Assembly: GCA_017502525.1 (NCBI GenBank)
Contig: JAFVUV010000032.1
Coordinates: 124,001-188,000, forward strand
Reading direction: 5' to 3'
Source: Clostridia bacterium
GTDB taxonomy: Bacteria > Bacillota > Clostridia > Christensenellales > Borkfalkiaceae
Length of the DNA: 64,000 bases
The notes beneath the pieces were generated by a model. The model searched no databases and was not told where the DNA came from. It worked only from the letters and a program-made list of their open reading frames with translations. Both the position numbers and the translations under genes were made by a program. Positions 61,040-64,000 of this stretch are shown here, one piece after another. Position 1 is the first letter of the stretch. Each line of letters opens with the position of its first letter.

Positions 61040-61066
61040 TTAGCACTTAAAGACCGAGAGTGCTAA
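61040..61066. promoter_or_regulatory. CIRCE-like element before htpG
   Basis: TTAGCACTT-N9-GAGTGCTAA, one base away from the consensus. It lies over the expected transcription start. Confidence 0.88.
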
Positions 61067-61089
61067 TAATCAACTTGGAGAGAATTTAG

Positions 61090-62964
61090 ATGAAACAATT
61101 TAAGACTGAATCAAAAAGAATTTTGGATTTAATGATAAATTCCATTTATACTAATAAAGAAATTTTCTTGCGTGAACTTATTTCCAACGCGAGCGACGCT
61201 ATTGATAAACTTAAGTTTATTTCGCTTACAGATACTTCTATCGGTTCGGATTTTAAGATTAACATTACCGCAAACAAACAAGAACGCACTTTAACTATTG
61301 AAGATAACGGTATCGGTATGACCGATAAAGATTTAGAGAAAAATCTAGGCACTATTGCAGAGTCTGGCACGCTTAAGTTTAAAACTGAAAACGAAGGCAA
61401 GACCGATAACGAGCTTATAGGTCAATTCGGCGTTGGATTTTATTCTGCATTTATGGTCGCTGATAAAATTGAAGTTTATACTAAAGCATACGGCTCGGAT
61501 ATCGCTTATAAATGGACGAGTTCTGGTGCAGAAGGTTACACCATAGAGCAAACCGAAAAAGACGGGTACGGCACTAAAATCGTAATGAGCCTAAAAGCAG
61601 ATAATGATGACTTTAAGTATTCCGACTTTTTGGAAGAATATAAAATTAGTTCGCTTATCAAAGAATATTCCGATTATATTCGTTATCCTATTCAAATGAT
61701 GATGACTCGCTCTAAAATAAAAGACGGTAGCCCTGAAGATAAGCCTGAATACGAACAAGTTAAAGAACTTGAAACGCTTAACAGTATGGTTCCGTTATGG
61801 AAAAAACCGAAGTCGGAAGTTACCGACGAGAACTTAAAAGAATTTTATAAAAACGAATTCCACGACTACGCAGACCCGTTAAAGAGCGTTTATGCTAAAA
61901 TTGAAGGTGCAGTTACTTACGATACACTTTTGTTCGTGCCGTCTCGCGCGCCTTACGATTATTTTTCTAAAGATTATAAAAAGGGCGTAAAACTTTACTG
62001 CAACGGCGTTATGATTATGGAAAAGTGCGAACAGCTTATACCTGATTACTTTGGATTTGTTAAAGGTATCGTTGACTCTTCAGATTTAAGCCTTAATATT
62101 TCGCGCGAAATCTTGCAACAAGATAGACAAGTTAAAGCCATTGCAAACGGTCTTGAAAAGAAAATCATATCGGAACTTAAAAAGATGATGGAAGAAGACA
62201 GAGAAAACTATGAAAAACTTTTCGCTGAATTCGGTCTATCTATCAAGTTTGGCGTTTACGCAGGCTTTGGTATGAATAAAGACAAACTTAAAGATTTGTT
62301 GATGTTCTATTCTTCTAAGAAAGAGAAGTTAGTTACCCTTGCCGAATACGTTAAAGATATGCCTTTAAGCCAAACCGAAATTTATTACGCTTGCGGTGAA
62401 AGTTATGATAAAATAGCAACGCTTCCGCAAATTGAAAAGGCAAAAGACAAAGGTTATGAGATTTTATTCTTTAAAGATGGTGTTGACGAATTTGTTGCAA
62501 AGATTTTAATCGATTTTGAAGGCAAAAAGTTTAAGTCTGTATCAGAAGCGGATTTCTCGCTTGATACCGAAGAAGAAAAGAAAGAATTAGAAAGCAAAAA
62601 CGAACAATTAAAAGAACTTTTGACCGCTATAAAAGAAGATTTAGGGGATAAAGTAAAGGAAGTTAAACTTACTTCTAAACTAAAAACTTATCCCGTTTGC
62701 TTGACCGCGAGCGGTGAAATTTCAATCGAGATGGAAAAGGTGTTTAATTCAATGCCTAATGCTGACGGCAAAATGAAAGCGGATAAAATTCTTGAAATAA
62801 GTTCTGAACATAAAATTTTAGATAAACTTCAAAAATTACACGCTGAAGATAGGGATGCTTTGAAAAAATATTCAACCGTCTTATATGAACAAGCAAGACT
62901 TTTAGAAGGGCTTTCTATTGACGACGTAACAACGTTTGTAACCGCATTAAGTGATATTATCTAA
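61090..62964 (+). CDS. htpG: Chaperone HtpG (Hsp90)
   Basis: A 624-residue ATP-dependent chaperone. The Bergerat fold motifs are IFLRELISNASDAIDKL (about 25-41), EDNGIGMTDKDLEKNLGTIAESG (about 76-98), and FGVGFYSAFMVADKI (about 116-130). The middle domain has LYCNGVMIMEKCEQLIPDYF and GIVDSSDLSLNISREILQQD. Length is normal. Control by a CIRCE element is common for hrcA regulons that include hsp20-type genes, but htpG in this regulon is less usual. The ribosome site TTGGAGAG precedes the ATG. Confidence 0.97.
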   Translation: MKQFKTESKRILDLMINSIYTNKEIFLRELISNASDAIDKLKFISLTDTSIGSDFKINITANKQERTLTIEDNGIGMTDKDLEKNLGTIAESGTLKFKTENEGKTDNELIGQFGVGFYSAFMVADKIEVYTKAYGSDIAYKWTSSGAEGYTIEQTEKDGYGTKIVMSLKADNDDFKYSDFLEEYKISSLIKEYSDYIRYPIQMMMTRSKIKDGSPEDKPEYEQVKELETLNSMVPLWKKPKSEVTDENLKEFYKNEFHDYADPLKSVYAKIEGAVTYDTLLFVPSRAPYDYFSKDYKKGVKLYCNGVMIMEKCEQLIPDYFGFVKGIVDSSDLSLNISREILQQDRQVKAIANGLEKKIISELKKMMEEDRENYEKLFAEFGLSIKFGVYAGFGMNKDKLKDLLMFYSSKKEKLVTLAEYVKDMPLSQTEIYYACGESYDKIATLPQIEKAKDKGYEILFFKDGVDEFVAKILIDFEGKKFKSVSEADFSLDTEEEKKELESKNEQLKELLTAIKEDLGDKVKEVKLTSKLKTYPVCLTASGEISIEMEKVFNSMPNADGKMKADKILEISSEHKILDKLQKLHAEDRDALKKYSTVLYEQARLLEGLSIDDVTTFVTALSDII

Positions 62965-62971
62965 AAATGAC

Positions 62972-63011
62972 AAAAAATCCTTGAAATAAAACTTTTTTCA
63001 AGGATTTTTTT
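62972..63011 (+). terminator. htpG terminator
   Basis: AAATCCTTGAAA pairs with TTTTCAAGGATTT, followed by a T run. Confidence 0.88.
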
Positions 63012-63085
63012 AGTATTATGTTTTATTATTTTACGTATAAGTGATAAAATATATATTATAACTAAGTTTTAGCTAAGGAGCAAAA

Positions 63086-64000
63086 ATGTTACACTTAAAG
63101 GGTATTACTAAAAACTACGTAGTTGCTGGTAAGGATATTCAGGTGCTTAAAGGACTTGATATTTGTTTTAGAAAAAATGAGTTCGTGTCCATTTTAGGCC
63201 CGTCCGGGTGCGGAAAAACCACCACGCTTAATATCGTTGGTGGGCTAGATAAATACACTTCCGGCGACCTTTTTATCGCGGGTAAAAGCACTAAAAATTT
63301 TACCGATAGAGATTGGGACGTTTATCGCAACCACCGAATAGGTTTTATTTTCCAAAGTTATAATTTAATACCTCACCAAACGGTTTTATCAAACGTTGAA
63401 CTTGCTTTAACTATTGCTGGGGTTAGCAAAGAAGAACGCACCAAGCGTTCTATTGCCGCACTCGATAGGGTAGGGCTTAAAGGCGAATATTATAAACGCC
63501 CCAACCAACTTTCAGGCGGTCAATGTCAACGCGTTGCTATCGCGCGCGCACTAGTAAACGAGCCTGATATCTTGCTCGCAGACGAGCCTACGGGCGCACT
63601 TGACAGCAAAACAAGCGTTCAAATAATGGAACTTATTAAGCAAATAAGCAAAGAAAAGTTGGTTATTATGGTAACGCATAACGCTGAAATAGCCAAACAG
63701 TATTCAACGCGTATAGTCCGTTTAGTCGACGGTGAAATTACTGAAGATTCCCACCCTTTTACCGAACAAGAAGAAATTAAAGAACTAGAAAATATAGAAA
63801 TTGAAAAAGAAAAAGAGAGAGCGGTTTTAGATAGTCAAAACATAAACGCAAAAAAACAAAAGCGTGCTAAAAAAGAGAAAAAAGCGCGCGCAAAAATGAG
63901 TTGGTGGACGGCGTTTAAGTTGTCGCTAAGAAACCTTTTTACAAAGCGCGGAAGAACTATTTTAACTTCTTTTGCAGGGTCTATCGGCATTATCGGAATA
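63086..64000 (+). CDS. ABC transporter ATPase fused to FtsX/MacB-type permease, 3' end outside window
   Basis: From ATG 63086 (AAGGAG at 63075-63080) the frame is open to the window end. It encodes a MacB/LolD-type ATPase: Walker A GPSGCGKTT (about residues 38-46), Q-loop FQSYNL, signature LSGGQCQRVAIARAL (about 144-158), Walker B ILLADEPTG (about 164-172) and the H-loop VTHN. A charged linker (lysine-rich, about 240-275) then leads into WWTAFKLSLRNLFTKRGRT and a first hydrophobic helix, the usual start of a FtsX-like permease. The ATPase-first, permease-fused form is common in Firmicutes peptide or lipid exporters. Only 305 codons are in view. Confidence 0.9.
   Translation, partial: MLHLKGITKNYVVAGKDIQVLKGLDICFRKNEFVSILGPSGCGKTTTLNIVGGLDKYTSGDLFIAGKSTKNFTDRDWDVYRNHRIGFIFQSYNLIPHQTVLSNVELALTIAGVSKEERTKRSIAALDRVGLKGEYYKRPNQLSGGQCQRVAIARALVNEPDILLADEPTGALDSKTSVQIMELIKQISKEKLVIMVTHNAEIAKQYSTRIVRLVDGEITEDSHPFTEQEEIKELENIEIEKEKERAVLDSQNINAKKQKRAKKEKKARAKMSWWTAFKLSLRNLFTKRGRTILTSFAGSIGIIGI

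Overview
The window is AT-rich chromosomal DNA from a low-GC, Gram-positive-type anaerobe, most likely an uncultured member of the Clostridia. Supporting signs are the strong AAGGAGG-type ribosome sites, near-consensus TTGACA-N17-TATAAT promoters, CIRCE operators, the long single-chain clostridial-type PurL, pyruvate formate-lyase with its activase, split class I fumarase, a YqgF-DUF1292 gene pair and a Wzx/Wzy-type polysaccharide locus. This is inferred from gene content; no rRNA or tRNA gene was seen.

Layout. Positions 1-3.7 kb are accessory. A divergent pair of small HTH regulators shares three TACCA-NN-TGGTA sites. It is followed by a 2.8-kb defence cassette (adenine methyltransferase, PD-(D/E)XK endonuclease, TIR-domain protein) lying between two 219-bp, gap-free direct repeats with strong hairpin-forming potential. 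From 3.8 to 25.9 kb the content is housekeeping: glnA; a ZTP-riboswitch-controlled pflBA; degV; trkAH; a ZTP-riboswitch-led purine operon (purE-F-M-N-O-AICAR transformylase-D-L) ending in formate-THF ligase (fhs); then nagB. From 26.2 to 42.1 kb is one long co-directional polysaccharide operon: an aminotransferase, an initiating sugar-phosphate transferase, glycosyltransferases, polymerase, pyruvyl transferase, flippase, and the three-step UDP-N-acetyl-L-fucosamine pathway interrupted by a decayed small gene.

From 42.2 to 50.4 kb is a mix of single genes: an aldo/keto reductase, a PlsC-type acyltransferase, a flavin-reductase-like protein, rsmE, a cyclophilin-like lipoprotein, two unrecognised genes and an alpha-oxoamine synthase. 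From 50.5 to 53.7 kb come an Rrf2-type regulator with its own palindromic operator, iscS-iscU, and the YqgF/DUF1292 pair. From 53.8 to 58.8 kb is central metabolism: fba, an M29 aminopeptidase, gapA and fumarase subunits. A 600-bp gap then carries a well-formed minus-strand promoter/RBS/terminator unit with only a tiny or frameshifted reading frame. The window ends with an ATP-grasp protein, hsp20 and htpG (each behind a CIRCE-like site), and the start of an ABC transporter that runs off the edge.

How it fits together. Formate made by PFL can be activated by Fhs to 10-formyl-THF, which PurN and the AICAR transformylase consume. ZTP/ZMP accumulates when 10-formyl-THF is short, so ZTP riboswitches on both pflB and purE tie formate supply to purine synthesis. 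The most unusual part of the window is the repeat-bounded defence cassette with its structured repeats.
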